A stretch of 64,000 nt of DNA. Source: Pyropia yezoensis (taxonomy: Eukaryota > Rhodophyta > Bangiophyceae > Bangiales > Bangiaceae). Positions within the stretch are counted from its first letter, which is position 1, and each line of letters begins with the position of its first letter. Positions 1 through 13,700 of this stretch are shown here, piece after piece. The DNA lies in the NCBI GenBank assembly GCA_009829735.1, contig CM020619.1, positions 32,900,283 to 32,964,282 of the forward strand. The letters are read 5' to 3'. The notes under the pieces were generated by a model. That model made no database searches. It saw nothing but the letters and a program-made list of their open reading frames with translations, and had not been told where the DNA came from. Made by a program: the position numbers and the translations under genes.

Positions 1-739
1 AAGTTGATGTTGACGGTACGTGAACAAAGTCGCTGTCTGGACCAACGGATCGGCACCTTCACGGACCGTCAACATGCTTTTTTTTACAGGAAGCACGCTA
101 AGTGTATCCATTGACATTGGTGGAAGGTCTGATGCCTGGGTCATGTGTGCTTCTCTTGTGCTCGACTTGCAAGTCGCAAAGAATATAAAAGTAAAAGTTA
201 ACATATTTGATGGTCTAGGGTCGGCCTACGCAGGCCTCCTGGGGCCCCTGGATTGGTCGACATTGCGGTGAGTGGTTGACATGAGGAACAGACGAGCTCG
301 GGAGCATTCCAGGCTTATAAAGCTCGCATGTATGTGCCGAAGCGGCTGTCCCTTTGTCCTGGGAGACCGAGACCTATTCGTACATACTGCCACTTTCGTA
401 ATGAATCGAAGCACTCCAACGGCTTAGAATTCCTATCAGCTCCTCGATGACCTACGAATTTATTTCTCGAACTGCTCATCTCCCGATTTGGTCAGGCGTG
501 GTCGTAGTCAACACTGGGTCCGGGTCAGCTTCCCATACGTCGATGGACTTTATCTGGCCAAATGGATGACTGGGAGCTACAATATCAGTCTTATTCATGA
601 CCTGGACTTTGCTAAAATCAGACGCAATCGGGAAAAAGGCAATACATACAGACGGCCACAGAGTAGCTAACTCAACTAGAGTTGATTTTTACCACTGTCA
701 GCCGCACCCTTGAAGGAGATCTTGGCAGGACCACTTTGT

Positions 740-1473
740 AAGTACTAATCATGTTTCTTTTGGAGATCTGGGAAAGAGCAAGAGCAATTCAGGCCTGCGT
801 TGTGGGCTGTGCATGTAGGGCAGCGCAAAGCGTCCCAGGCGCCAATCGATAGCGTTTTTTCTGCGCTGCTAAATCGCGAATAGGGCTCGATGCGCCCCGA
901 CTCGCTCTGGCTCCGAAGGCGCACTTTTTGGGCAAGATAAAATTTTAACAATATGAATCGAAGGAGCAGAGTGTTTCTTGATGTCGAAGGGGTGAACGGG
1001 GGACCAGATCGTCATTAGGAGCCGCAAACGACTGGAAAAAAGCCCAGGATATCTAAGGCTCTGTGGACGTGACATCCAAATTGAGAGGGATCACGTTCAT
1101 GTGCGTCACCCTATACTACAACTTCATTCGATTTTGCGTACAATGGGTGCAATAGCAGACGTTATCAGCGACGCCCACTGTCAGGGCTGACCAGCGGTAA
1201 TGCCCGCGCATGGCTCCCAATACATGTGACACTCCTGGGTGATTCGCCACTAAGAAGTCGTGATCCCGCCGGATGAGGAGGTTCGTCATATTTCGGGACA
1301 ACGATTTGTTCTGCCCCGTCCATGAGGGCCACGCGAATAACGAGGCCATCGTCATTTTCGGAGAAAGCGCCCGCTTTCGGGGCTCCTACCCGGCGTCGGT
1401 ACGGCAGACATGTGAACGTCCACTTCAGGTTTTTGTCGGCCGTTAGCGTACGTGGCGGGAGTGGGGCGCACAA
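740..1473 (-). pseudogene. decayed Ty3/gypsy integrase relic (relic A)
   Basis: Read on the minus strand across several frames, this stretch keeps the order of a Ty3/gypsy integrase. A segment with the residues SENDDGL near 1350 matches the pre-integrase region of the intact element at 42.3 kb (SENEGGL). An HHCC-like zinc region follows at about 1116-1250 (HPG, then W, then C-x2-C and QNR). A short block with ALDILG lies near 1060 and matches the first catalytic-Asp region of integrase (IDILGP). A block ending HRALFA lies near 880, where relatives have the region just after the catalytic Glu, and a DW...ALPY block lies near 800. Several stops and frameshifts separate the pieces, so it is non-functional. 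The AT-richer composition suggests an old insertion. The family call is firm for the zinc and ALDILG parts and softer below 950. Confidence 0.7.
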
Positions 1474-4400
1474 TATGTCCTATTGTGTATAAAGAACATG
1501 CTTTCGTCGGACGAGATGAAACCCAATATACACGTGAGTCATGAAGGCTCACGTAGGTCATGAGACCACATAATGCGCAAACAGGAACTCGCAAAAGCAA
1601 CCCTCGCTGGAACCACTTGGAGTGTTTTTATGGTCCAGTGCAACCCGGGAAATGTTTTAAGCGGATGTCCCCAAATCGGATGATAACAGACTTTGTGGCC
1701 TGCAAGACAGTCGCAACCTGTGGCCTGCAAGACTGTTGCAACCTGCAATTAGGTCTGACACCGGCACTTTCACCGACAGTCCCCCGGTCGTATGAAAGGT
1801 ATAAAAAGCCTCTTCAACGCCATCTCGAGGGCGCGCCAAAGATAGTAGTGATGGCCGATGAGGCAGTATTTCCGAAAAGAACATCATACAGGAATGGAAA
1901 GATTGGTTGCATTTGATCCGTCTTGAGAAATTAGTAGCTGCTTTAATGCAAATTTCTATCACTTTCATGCTTCTTCTTTTTTTATCAGCCCGTGATAAAT
2001 CACGGGAAGAAGCAGTACGCGTGTTTATCGGCCCGCAACTGCCGTCTTCCCACTCTGAGCTTTCCAAGCTTCTGATTTTTGACACCGACTGCCCGTTTAT
2101 GGCCACCACCGTACCGTCGAAGACCACCGGCAACCGACCTCCATCAATGGCCATCATCAATGTCGCCCCGCCGCTGTTTCCAGCTAATCGTGAATACTCG
2201 CAAGACACTTTCCTCCATCAGACGTTGACGCACGTACACCAGATTGAACAGAACAAAAGACGGGAGGGTCTTCGCGCAGCACCACCATGCTAGCCTGGCG
2301 ACGGATCCATCTGTATCGCGGCAAGAAGGATGTTGTCTTGCGCAGGTATTCCTGAGTGCTGACTGTTCGCCGACCAGAACAAGAACACAAGCGCAAGAGC
2401 AACAGTGTCAGCCAACAATGCGCAAGCATCTTGTAGCTGACCAACAGCGCACCGAAGCTGACAGAACCAAGATAGAACGCGATTTTCTCGAATGCGAGAG
2501 AACCTGGAGCTGAACGCTGGGTCCGTACATCGTTTGTTACGTGCACAATCTCGCCCGTTTTTAATCCACCACAGGCCATACCTGTTGACGTCCAATTGCG
2601 TGGCGCTCATGGTGCCTGGTCCCACGACGATTTGACCAGAATCTCTGAGCAAGTCCCAGACATATCTATTAGTACGCAGACGAACCGCCTCGTAGAGCAG
2701 TCAGTGGTCAGTGTCGCATCAAGTAAGTGAGGCACTTGAATGGTTCTCTACAGTTTGTTCGTATTCTCGTTCCGATAGGCCAAAATTTTGAACACAGCAA
2801 AAAGCTCCATTGCAAGCTTGAGTGACCACTTCAGATAAAGCAACAGTCACACAATTACAGACGCGTGGACGTTTGGGTCCCATTGCCACAATTTCAAGAT
2901 CAACAGGTACCCTCAGTATGAGCCCAGCAAGCTCAAGACCTCTGCGTGGCAATGACAAAGAAGATATATAGAAACAGTGAAACTTCGATTAAAAAATATC
3001 AAGTGCATCATATTTCATCAGCCTATCTCACATAAGCATCCAGAATATACCAGACTTCGGATTGGCGCATCGTGCCCAGCTGAAAACGCGCGAATTGAAC
3101 TCGGGTTCTACGAAAGTGCAGCATTGTGGACGTCAAACAGCCCGACCAGTTTACTTCCTGAACCGGTTGACCAACCGCACGATCAGTCAGGCAGGGATGC
3201 CCGCTCTGTTAATCAGCAAGGCTGGATTACTCGTCTTACACAACAGGGTCCCGACATTCGAAGTGTAGCCAAGAACGGTCGGGGAATTGTGAAATGACAT
3301 CGGCACTCTAATGTAATCGAGCGTTCGAACTTGGCAGCAACACTTTCACCTTTCGGTGAGGAGCCAGGTATCTGTTGCGATTCACAAGATCTCTGAACCG
3401 ACGCATCCGGTATCAGTTTGTCCAGTGGTGCAAATGTCAGCAAAATCTTCAGTTGTCACTATTCACGATAGCATCGATCCCGTGTGTTCAAATCTCGATA
3501 TATACGTCAAAAGTTCTGTTCGTGAAAGAGTGAAGGGCTTTAACAAGTTCCGACTTGTCGGTGGGCTGGCTTGACGAAAACATGCCTGAAAGCTTGATTT
3601 CCAGTTAACAAGTTATATCGATGTGGACCGCATGCGACGAGAGCGGTACTCAAGACAAGGGTAGCACGCATGCCTTCTTCAGGGAGCTTATATATACGGC
3701 TGTGAAAATTCTTCTCGCCCAGTCTGAAGACCCACGAACTTGCCGACAGAACCAGGCGGGAAAGTCTGCTCCACGCATCTCGTTGATCAGGCACCCTATG
3801 CGGGCATTAGAGACTCGCAGCAGGTACAGATCTCGTTATGATTACGCTATATCCATGGCACCCATGCCACGTGCGGCCGTCATAAGGAGATCTGGTAGAG
3901 GAAAACCTTCTATATGGCGTATCGTAACGAACTTGATTGCGGAAGAAAAAGTATCTACGACACCCGTCCGAGTCGGCCGCAATTGACGATACATCCATCC
4001 AGGAATGACTGCTGGAGGCAGACGTGACCGCCCCGCAGCCCGCTTGTGCTGACTCTTTCTTTACATCCGAGTGCGCGCGTGACGTACAGTTTCTTAGCGT
4101 CTCCGCGCACAGTCCACATCACGTCCGCACCCGCCCCCGCGCAGTGGCTTAAACCGTGTACCTAGAACTCCGCGCATGCGAACGCGAGACCCACTGCGCC
4201 GTACGCCGCCACCCCCCCGCGTCCACGGACGCCGCAACGTCTTCCCGCCCACGAAAGGAGACGGACGCTCTCTCACGGGACAACTTACTCCTTCGTGAAA
4301 TACTGTGGACTGCAGGTCGAGCTCTCGTTCCCAGCGGTTAGCAAAATTGGCTACGTGCTGTGAAGGTCCCCGCGCTACAGGCCTGGTAACGGATTTTTGA

Positions 4401-7049
4401 GATCACGTTACCGAGACAGTACCGAGATCTGTGACGAGATCTGCACCTGGTGAAAGTTTCTATTGAGACATACTATTGTTCGTGCCTGCTTGTGTCGCAG
4501 CAATCGCGCTCAAAATACCTGCAGTTCCATTTCGCGCGATTGTTTTGACGTGATATAGGATATTTCGGGTCCGCCTTTATATTGGGCGTCGTACTAAAGA
4601 ACATCAGTCTTGTTTGGCTCTGCCGGGCCGCAAATAGCAGATTGCGCGTTCTATATCTGGTCTGGGCATCAATTTTCGCCTCGTATTTGCAACGAGCGTT
4701 TCGGAAGTAGACGACACATTGTGTCAAATCACCATATGTCGCCGTCATGGTGCCAAGTCATTGCTCCTCTCTAGTGTTATGACGTTGCTCTACTCTCGGA
4801 GCTTATCTTCTCATTTCTTACGCGTCACATGAGAGAATCCTATGTGAAAGCGACACCCCCATGAAGCGCGAAAGCGCCACAGGGCGCCTGCCAGTCTTCC
4901 TCAAAGGTGAATGCTATCTTGTTCACTGTTGACGAGTGGCTCGGGTGTGACAACCCTCCTACCTGCGTCCCACGAGCTGCTGAGTGGCCCGTCTCCCTGT
5001 GTTCATAACTATTACGAGTCGCGGCTCATGCAGTCAGCGCCAACTACGTCAAGCAGCGTTGGCGTCTGCGACAGAGAGCGGTGTATGTACAGACTGTAAA
5101 AGGGAGGCTGCACAAGTCCGCGCTGGAAGCAGCGCCTCGCATGGAGAGACCTAGTGAGTCGCTTTCGAGAGAGCCTCATATTAAACCATTTTACCTGAAA
5201 TGATACAGTAAAACCCTAAGCATGTACGTAATTTACCCTCCCCCAGCTCTGAAGTCGCTTTGCGCTGATTCGTGCATTCTAAACTAAGAAAAGTGTGAAA
5301 AGACGCAACAAGCGTCCCATGACCCCAGAATTTGATCACCTTACGATACAGACACCACCCGTCGACAGCACTCATCGAGGCGCATTCGGCGGCGTGTCTG
5401 CCTCAAAATGCTGCAGAGACACCAAACAATGCTTCTATCGCATGCCGTGACGTATGGTGTTATTGAAAACCCACAAAATCACATCCAGACCAATGAATAC
5501 GAATCAACTTGGGACAAAAGTGCCAATTCAATCGCGGTAACGAACCTGAAATCCGCTCTGCATGACCTCGAGCGTGCAAAAGATCATGCACGTACGTCAC
5601 AAGTCGCATTTCGCTCTTTCGTGACCTAGATGATGGCAACCGATGTACAGCACGTTTTTAAACGTTCCTGGACATACGTCGGACGACCTTCATGAATCGA
5701 TGTTGCGTTTATGATGAAGGTAAAGCTACTTGACCACTCTTTGGACTTGTCTGGGGCCGTCCATCGCGGCGGATCCTCGCACCTTTCGTTTTCGGCAAGC
5801 TTGCTTGACGAATCCGTCCAAAGAACCTACATTACGCACCAGTATCCGTTTGCAAATGCAAAAGACGTGCGGATTATATACTATATCACATTTAACGTTT
5901 TAAGCGTCCGCTCTGCCTCGACACGTGTACTTCGATGGCTTCTCAGGCACTAAAATCACGCTACATGTCATACACCACGAAACTATGAAATTGTTCAAAT
6001 CAGAGAGAGGGGTTCTTAAAGGGAATGTATTGTTTCCACATTGTACTTGAGTCCCAGAATGTCTTATCAAGACTACGTGAGAGAACCAAAATAATGTTGG
6101 ACAAAACAATATCGAGACACTCCTCTGAGCGATAGTTCTCAACGCACACTGCTCAGTAAGCCGCGAGGAAAGACTTTCTTCATGTCTCAGTCTCTAACGC
6201 TCGGAACGCACCCTCATGCCTTGCCTTGCAAATGAAACAAAAGTGTCGTTCATGGAGAGCCGTCAGAATTTCTCTGCGGGGCTTGTGACGGCGAACCTAC
6301 TGAAGCAACGGCTGAATTCGACAATGACTTGGCTCCCTTGTTTAGCTGGAACCCCCGCCTGCAGAAAAAACATGAAGCCGGATCAAAGCGCTCTGATGCG
6401 CAAAACGGACGCTGCTAATGCATCGCCTATGTTTCGTTCCTTGTCAGGAACACGAACAGAATAAACATCGGAGTCGTCTTGTACGTATCATCGTTGTTTG
6501 GTCGCACGCGAATCGCGGCTGTGGTCGATCGGGCTCTCGAGAGTGACTGGAGTGTTTCTCGTCAACTTTCGGTCTGACCCTTGGCCAAAGCAAAACGCTT
6601 GAGGTACGCTTCTTGCCGCATTCTGAACAAAGTGATGGTCAGATTTCTTGACGTGAAAAATAAACTACTTCTGATCCTTGGTTCATGTCCTGGGGGACAA
6701 GATCTGGGAATGTCTTCTTGCTAGGAAAACTCATTGGCTTGTATCGACTGTATTCCGTTGTAATACAAACATTCAGCCTGAGGCGTTTGGATTTCTGGTC
6801 CGGGAAGGCCCACGACCTTGAATAAACATTTCTCAGCCGAGGAAGGCTGCGCAGTCGCGAGGTGGTTGAGTGAGGCCGATGCCAGCGTGTCCCTCCTTCT
6901 TGGCAATATTCTTCTTGCTCCTGAGGGGATGGTGACCTGCAATGGTGGCCTCAGAAAGGACACCTGCTCATAACGTGATTAAAGTCAAGTCCCAGTCCCC
7001 CACAGGACTGTGCAAAATGCCCACGGCACGTTTCAGAGGGCGTTATTTA
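1474..7049. other. gene-poor AT-richer stretch
   Basis: No open frame here exceeds about 180 codons and none resembles a known family. Small GC-rich patches occur (about 4060-4270) without a coding signal. It is probably old transposon debris like the recognisable relics on both sides, but I cannot assign any piece. Confidence 0.4.
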
Positions 7050-8130
7050 GGCACTACAAAGGCACGAATAGGGCGCGATACATTCGGACTCGCATTGGCT
7101 CTTGAGGCGCGAATTGAGCGTGCTTGAACTTAAGAACATGCGAAATGAACAAGATGGCATGACGAAGGGGTGAGTGGTGGACGAGTGTGCCTTCAGCAGC
7201 CACAAGCGACCGAGACGAAGTTCCTTCTTCACCAGACAGGGGGACTGCCGTTCCACGTAATGTTCCGAAAGTAGTTTGGAGGGCGCTACAAGAGTGCTCC
7301 CAAGACGCGATGTTGGATCTCAGGGCCAATCGCAAGTCGTGCTGAAGCGCACCAGTCCGGCGCCCTTACAAAAGAGGGGCGTGATGCACAGCCCTTCCCC
7401 CCCCAGAAAAAGAACAGAGGGACAAGAAGTATAGATGTACTCTCGAGAAGATGTTGTCCCAACGGCGAGTCGCAGTCCAAGACAAGCTGGTACTCGTCCA
7501 CACATCGCTAAATTGACACATTATTTGAACGCTCGACTAAAAAAAACAAAACGCATGACATCTCCTGCCGAGAATAGCTGGACTAATAATTCTGTCAAGG
7601 TAGACTGCAAATGACTTTTTTAGAAGATCTCTCAGCCAATCAGAGTCGCCCCTCGTACCCACTCGCCGATCGGTCTGCCTCCGCAAGCCGAAACCGCATC
7701 TGCAGGTGAACGAGTGGTGGTACCAAGATCTCTATAAATAAGCCTACTGAATGGGAAGCACCTCCATTTATTTTTAAAAGAATTATGCAAGGCACTATGT
7801 GGCCGTCTGTATGAGAAATTGCTCCGTCGTTCGAGCAGCTGGTAGCCGTTCTGAGCCCATGGTCAGCCTTCTTGCACAAGAAATTGACTCGTGCATCTGT
7901 CTCTGTCGCCCAAGAAAAGATTCAACCAGCAGCAACAGCGCTCATCAGTGGGGAATGCAAGGAAGTTCTCAATACAAACTGCTCCCACTGAGGACGCTTG
8001 ATACCTGTGCTGAGCTCAAGCCTCCTTTAAACTTCTGTCTGGCGTAGAATACCACTGTGAGCGTTCAATGACAAGCTCCTGGGAATCACGTGGCGCAGAA
8101 CGTCTTGAGCTGATGAAAAGAATGGGGCGC
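7050..8130 (-). pseudogene. decayed Ty3/gypsy RNase H-integrase relic (relic B)
   Basis: Three minus-strand blocks lie in the order expected for Ty3/gypsy pol. Near 8050-8125 a block with PILFISSRR and, ten residues later, VIER matches the RNase H segment that reads P-I/V-A-F-x-S-R-R ... TER in relatives. Near 7645-7745 a block with ILVPP followed by an AEAD-x-S segment and GYEG matches the region before the integrase zinc finger (VPP ... AHD ... GHFG). Near 7054-7210 a block with FAPQEP and YRALF matches the end of the integrase core (YHPQ-NG...NRTLL). This last block is also a diverged copy of 865-1060 in relic A. Frames are broken between blocks. The individual matches are short, but the collinear order supports the call. 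Confidence 0.55.
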
Positions 8131-9633
8131 TCTCCTGTACCGCGAGCAGAGGGAATGCCCCTGTAAATATTCTCGCTCTCTACCGTTCTACTGAAAATTG
8201 TTCTCATGTCAGGTGCAACGCAAGAAACAGTTTCTTCATACGATTGCGGGCACAGAGGGATAGCAAAGGGAGCGGATGCAGGACAAAAACGACGTCGACT
8301 AAGAGCTCATCCGGCTGCACCGACTGATAAGAGATCGCACGAGAGTTGATTGCCGCAATTAGTATCAGATGAAAAATCCACAACAGTTTACTATTGAAGC
8401 TAAAAATGCCTATCGTCAGCAGCCCAATACGGTGATATTGGGCAAGGGTTGCAAGTACTTCGAGAAAGCATCGAGTGCTAGCCGTCCTTTGCTCTGTCCA
8501 TTACCATTGCTTCGATATACTGCTGATCGCCGACAGTCTTGCCCCGTTTTTCCACGCCAATGATAGATGGCATAAGCCATTGCCGAGACATCCGCCGGCG
8601 CCCTTTCAACCCTCAGGGTCCATTCCCGGTTGTTGTTCTGCCCAGATAGCGCCTAATCAAGGCCTGCGCCTCCGTCGTAATGCCCCTCGAATAGTCAACG
8701 CAGTACGTCACATGGTGCAGCGGGCGATGACAATTGTCCTGGTGCTCTTGAGCGCCTTTTTTTGGGGGAGTTCTCTAGGTACTTCCTACGTTTTTTATGC
8801 CGCTCAGCCCTGGACCCGAGCGCAACCACTTGTGGCTGACGACATTGGAGTCCTGAATTTGCGGCTGTGCGCATATCCCAACTGGCACCACTGCCGGATG
8901 GCTCTCGACAAAGGCTACGGAATTCTCAAACTTATGCATTATTCGGACTATTGTTCGATGAGTTAGGCGTGATTTATTGGAATTGCACCCCGGCTTGTGA
9001 ACAAGGCGGAAAAACCAAACACACTGAAGGGCTTATCCCACCTTTTTTTGGGTGGGAGAGTCAGTTCCTTGGAGATTGGGGCCTGGGCTGGGGCTGGAGC
9101 TGGTCGAGCCAACTTGAGGTGCCTTCCACTCCGAAACCGCCGTATCCGGGCGTGAGATGTCTTTCAGGGGGCCATCATTGCGGTATCGAGCGGGGCTGGG
9201 GGGGACACGAGCCCCCTTTGTCTGGAATCCTTTTTGGGCGCGTTCTTCACCCGCTCGAGAGCCCCGCAGGGCCCTTTAGTTAGGGATTGTTCTAATGGAG
9301 TCGAACCAGGCGACTTGAGAGATATCACTTTCGAAGGCCCCGTATCTCCGATCGGGCTTGCCCAGTTTTTTTGAGAGCGTAAAAGACACGCGTAGTACGC
9401 TCAAAAAATATTAGCGTTTTATCTCGATTTTTATCTACGCTTGTGTTGAGGATCTCTGTGAATGTATATATGGCGGTTTACTTGAGAAGACTCACTCTGT
9501 TCCAGAAGCCCGACCAGAGATATCTAGACGGTGACCGGAAGGTTGTCAGCTCTATAGGACTCTGGACCAGAGTAGCCCCCGTCGCCAGCGAAACGAATAC
9601 CGCTTACGATGCGATCTGGTCTTTCTGGGGAAG

Positions 9634-9945
9634 TTAGACAACCTCGCTCAACAGAAAAATCCAGTACTGGAAACAGCACAATGCAAGGCGTCCAATCAAA
9701 AGCGCCGTGGCCCCAGCTGGCGAACACTTTTGTAGACTGATGCGTATGGCGCGCACGCCAGTACCGCGAATGCAACCATTGTAATGGAAAGTAGCCTTCC
9801 TGAACCCATGAGTACTCGACACTTTCCTCACGTCCGTTGGAACGTACGTGACATTCTTTTTCACACAGAAACGGTAGTGAGAGACATCCAATACGAGAAG
9901 GTGGAGGCAAAAGAGCATAAGCAGCAAGAGCTCGTCGAGCTGCAT
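9634..9945 (-). pseudogene. possible reverse-transcriptase thumb/connection remnant
   Basis: A minus-strand open frame of about 100 codons has a block with F-C-V-K-K then V-T-Y near 9860. It loosely resembles the K-C-x-F...V-x-Y-L-G-H region after the RT catalytic core of Ty3/gypsy elements. A VRAI block and a hydrophobic stretch follow at about the right distance. It lies upstream, in minus-strand sense, of relic B. The spacing to the RNase H block is too long for one intact element, so an insertion or a separate copy would be needed. The match is weak. Confidence 0.2.
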
Positions 9946-10504
9946 CGACAGTTATAAGAAAATGAGAAACTTGGTTTTGTCAAAAAATGAGTCTTCTATA
10001 GTAAACAAACCGCCGTATTTCTATGCACATACGTGGGCAACCCCGGATTTGATTCTGTGGTCGGCGGTTGCCCACCCGCCCTCTTGACAACTGTTTTGTT
10101 CTTTGGCCGCCTAGAGGTGGATTCCGTATGGCAAGGCCGGTTGGCGCCGTCCTTTTTTGACTGACCGTAGGTCCGCCGATACGCGGTTGTTTTTCCTTCT
10201 TTTTTTGTAACTAAAAATACATATCTCATGCTTCCGTTTTAAGTGTGCCTCTCTCATATGAGGGTTACAAGTCATGCATGGGGGGAAGGTTTGCACGGCT
10301 GGGCCCTTGAAATCGACGTCTTCATTGAGCTTGATGTGCTCTTGACGGCCCGTGACGGTGCTCTGGCGAGTGTTGCTCTTGCAGAACGTATAAGACAGGT
10401 ATGGATGGATTCCTGTGGCAGCAGGTAGTCTCCTTACCTGTTCTGCGCTTCAGCAGTGGGGGAGGAAAGAAGCGCCGTGTAAATCCATTCTTTATTTCCT
10501 GGTC

Positions 10505-10740
10505 GAACATTTGTACAGAAATAGAAATAAACTAATGCTTCTATTGAACTTACAAGAGAATAAAACACCTGTAATAATTAAGTCATAGTTGTAGTAACTT
10601 CTCTCAAAGTTTACATATAAATGGAGAAGTAACTATCTCAATGATCCAGTATGACATTGTGCATCCAATATAGCTTTAAATTTTAGCAAGTTAGAACTTC
10701 CTTTTATCTTATTTATACTGTTTATCCTTTCTCAAATAGA
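10505..10740. other. strongly AT-rich patch
   Basis: About 230 bases of markedly AT-rich sequence sit between mixed DNA on the left and GC-rich DNA from about 10750 onward. No open frame or RNA gene is recognisable. The composition is unlike everything around it, so an organelle-derived or satellite-like insert is possible, but this is inference from composition only. Confidence 0.3.
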
Positions 10741-13700
10741 CTTCGTACTCAACTCCGATTTCCCGTCCTTATCCCAGCGGGCTAGCATCCGGGCGGGACA
10801 TGAATGGAGACGCACTGTACGGCCAGAACAAGGGGAGTAAGAAGACACAGTACAAGAGCGAAACGGACGCTTCATGCACTTTGTGACGCTCGCTTTAACA
10901 GGACAGCGTTGGGCGACTACATACAGCGCGGTCTGTGAAGAAGCTTGAGCTCGAAGCGTTCGCTGGCGGCGTTTTTACGCCGCGATCTTGACCGGCCTAT
11001 TTAGCTATATGGAATGCATCTTTAGCTGGGTCGTTGTGCCGCGGCGAGACTACGCCGCCTTCCCCTCCCCGTCAGGATCAGGCAGACCTGGTGGGGACGA
11101 CCAACATTGTCGATGGGTCTTTGTTCCTTCATAATAACAGCTTCCTGGCTCCCAATCACGCTACCATGACCTCTTGCCTGCTCAACTGCGCACCCACCCA
11201 CCTGCAAGAGCCGTTAACCGCCATGCACAGTGCGAATTCCAGCAGGCGCATGTGATTGCCGTTGTCGCGCATCCAAGGTGTCGGCTACGCCGGGGGCCAC
11301 CTGGTAGCGGGCGCGAGGGCGGCCATCTGGCGGTGCCGTCGGCAAAGGGCACCGTCGCCGAGACGCCCGCGCCGGTGCCGGTATCCGCGGGGGATTGTCG
11401 CCTGCGTAAGCGGGGGATTGAAAACAGGATCTGGAAGGGCAGGGCTGTTCGACAACCGCGCCGCGTCGCCAACGGACCCGCCCCGCCAGCGAAGGTGTGC
11501 AAGATCCGGGCCGAGCGAGGGCACGGTACCCGTTCATTGCACATAGCTAGTAGGTGCCAAATGTCGACCGGTGCCGGAAATGTCGACCCCCCTGACGGCA
11601 CCAAGAAGGCCAATTCTTGAAGGGTGTATTTTTCTCCGCTGCTTGCATCCAACAGCACGAGAAGCTCACACGACCTGGGCATGAGACCTTCCACCAGCAG
11701 ATGGACATAGAGGTTGTCCACTTTCTGGTCCAGCATCAACACCTGGGGGTCGACGCCCTCCACGCTGTGCTTTTTTCTCTACTTCAGAGTGTATTTCTGA
11801 CGCCGTCAAATTGCACCCAGGTGGCCCAATGAAGATGGTCGTGCTACACTCAGCATGATTGATTCGCTCACCATGCACGACAGACCCAGATTGATCGGAG
11901 ATCCGGGTGTTTCCATTGGCTTCATGGTCTGGTAGACATTCCCAGGGCGACACTTACAGTCCGTTGGGCTTCTCTCGCTCGTAGCATAGAGAGAACAGAA
12001 GCACTCAAAAAAAAAAAAAAAGTCTTACTCGCCTCAGTCTCCTCTACAAGCACGTGTGTTGTGCTTTTCTTGTAGTCCACGGGAACCTTAAATCTCAATC
12101 AGAGTGGTCGACATTTGACACACACTAGCTACATAAGAAGCCCCGATTCATTTGCTCATCATGCCTTGGCTTGGTGCCCCTTCAAGGAACGCCCGCGAGG
12201 TCCTCCAGCTGTCATTGCACCACCTGGCCCGCGTGCGGTCACGGGCGATGGATATTGCGCACAGAGGCCGGTCCGGCGTCGCCAGCACAACGCCTCCGCC
12301 CACTGGAATGAGGGAACCAGACCGGCCTTGCGGACAGAGATTTGGTTGTACTAGTTCTTATGCCCAGAGACGCCACCGCGAGGAGCCCAAACAACGGCGC
12401 TACTCCAAACCGGACGGCAACGGGCATTCTGTCGACATAGCACACCCGAGCCCGAGCGGCCGCACTGCTCGCCAGGTCGGTGCGCACACCCTCTAGAGGC
12501 GCGAGACCCCTCTATCTCCCGCCTTCACGGACGACGAACTGCGCACCCATGCGGCAAGCCGTTGCCGTGCGGCAACCGAGTCGAAATGAAGGAGGATGCG
12601 GGGCCGAGGTTCCATGGCGCCGACAAGCGCAGCCGAGGCGACACTGGTGGTGGGTGCGCTGTTGGGCCCGCCTGCGTCGTCCACGTGCGCGGACCGCGTC
12701 GGCGCCGTCGACTCGGCGGGCCAGCCGGAGTCCTCATTCTCGGTGAGAGAGCCTCGAGTGGTCCAGCGGGGAACGCGACGCTGTCCCGCCGCAGCGGCCG
12801 GCAGAATCGGTGGTGGAAGTCCCTCTGGGATTTGCACAAAGGTGGGGAGCGGTCGTCGCGGGGGGCGTCCACCTCCGTCGGCCGCACCGCCCCGCTCTCT
12901 GCTCTGCTGTTAAGGGGCTGGCAGGACAGGCCGTCCTAATTAGTCTTTTGTCGTCCTCGCGGTCAGCCCACCAAGAAATCCAGCAGTCGTAACACACTTC
13001 GGCTGTCCTGCAAACTCAACTCACTTAAAGGAGGGTGCTCGCAGGGCAGCGATCTGTGAAGCAGGAAATTTAGATGTGAAAAGGGGGGTCAAGTGGCCCC
13101 CTGAACCCCTCTGAACACCCCATACAGGCCGATCGAATATAGATTTTTTCTTTGGGGCTTGACTGGCATCTGACCTTGTATTGAAGAGCACCCTTTGGCT
13201 TCAGATGAGACTTGTCAATGTCAGCGTTTGCCTGCCCACACCTTCCGACAAGGAAGTGGGAAGGATTAACTGTTTCGGGTAGTGGCCTCCATCAAAGGAA
13301 AGAAACACACGCTCCACAGGGAACTGGTCGTATTCGAGCTCTCTGACTCCAACTGGCAAATCGCAACCAAGTGCTGGGCACATGGACAGCACGCTGGTGG
13401 GGCGCTTGCGACCCTTCACAACGAACCAGACTGCCGGAGCCTCCGTCCTGACCATGCGGCATCCCGACGCGAGGCGCCAACCCCCCCCACCCCCCGCCCT
13501 GCTCCGCCCTCCCGCCTCACGAAGCCGATTCCATTGCGGGGAGCGCGTCTCCGGGAACGCGTCTCCGGAGTCTTTCAGCGCACTATAAAGTCTTGATGAG
13601 GGAGTCTCGGGAACTTGTTCCGTACTACGGACCTGTCCAGAGGTACGTTAGGGTAACAAGGCGCAGTTTGTCTTGAAGTCGGGTCAGGGAAATCAAGCAA

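Noticed and set aside
8475-9283. Two overlapping plus-strand frames of about 140-160 codons
   Set aside because: No convincing similarity to retroelement or host families and compositional breaks inside; probably chance frames in element debris.
9290-9375. tRNA-like T-loop motif (GGTTCGACTCC on the minus strand)
   Set aside because: No matching 5' acceptor strand, D-arm or anticodon arm at tRNA spacing.
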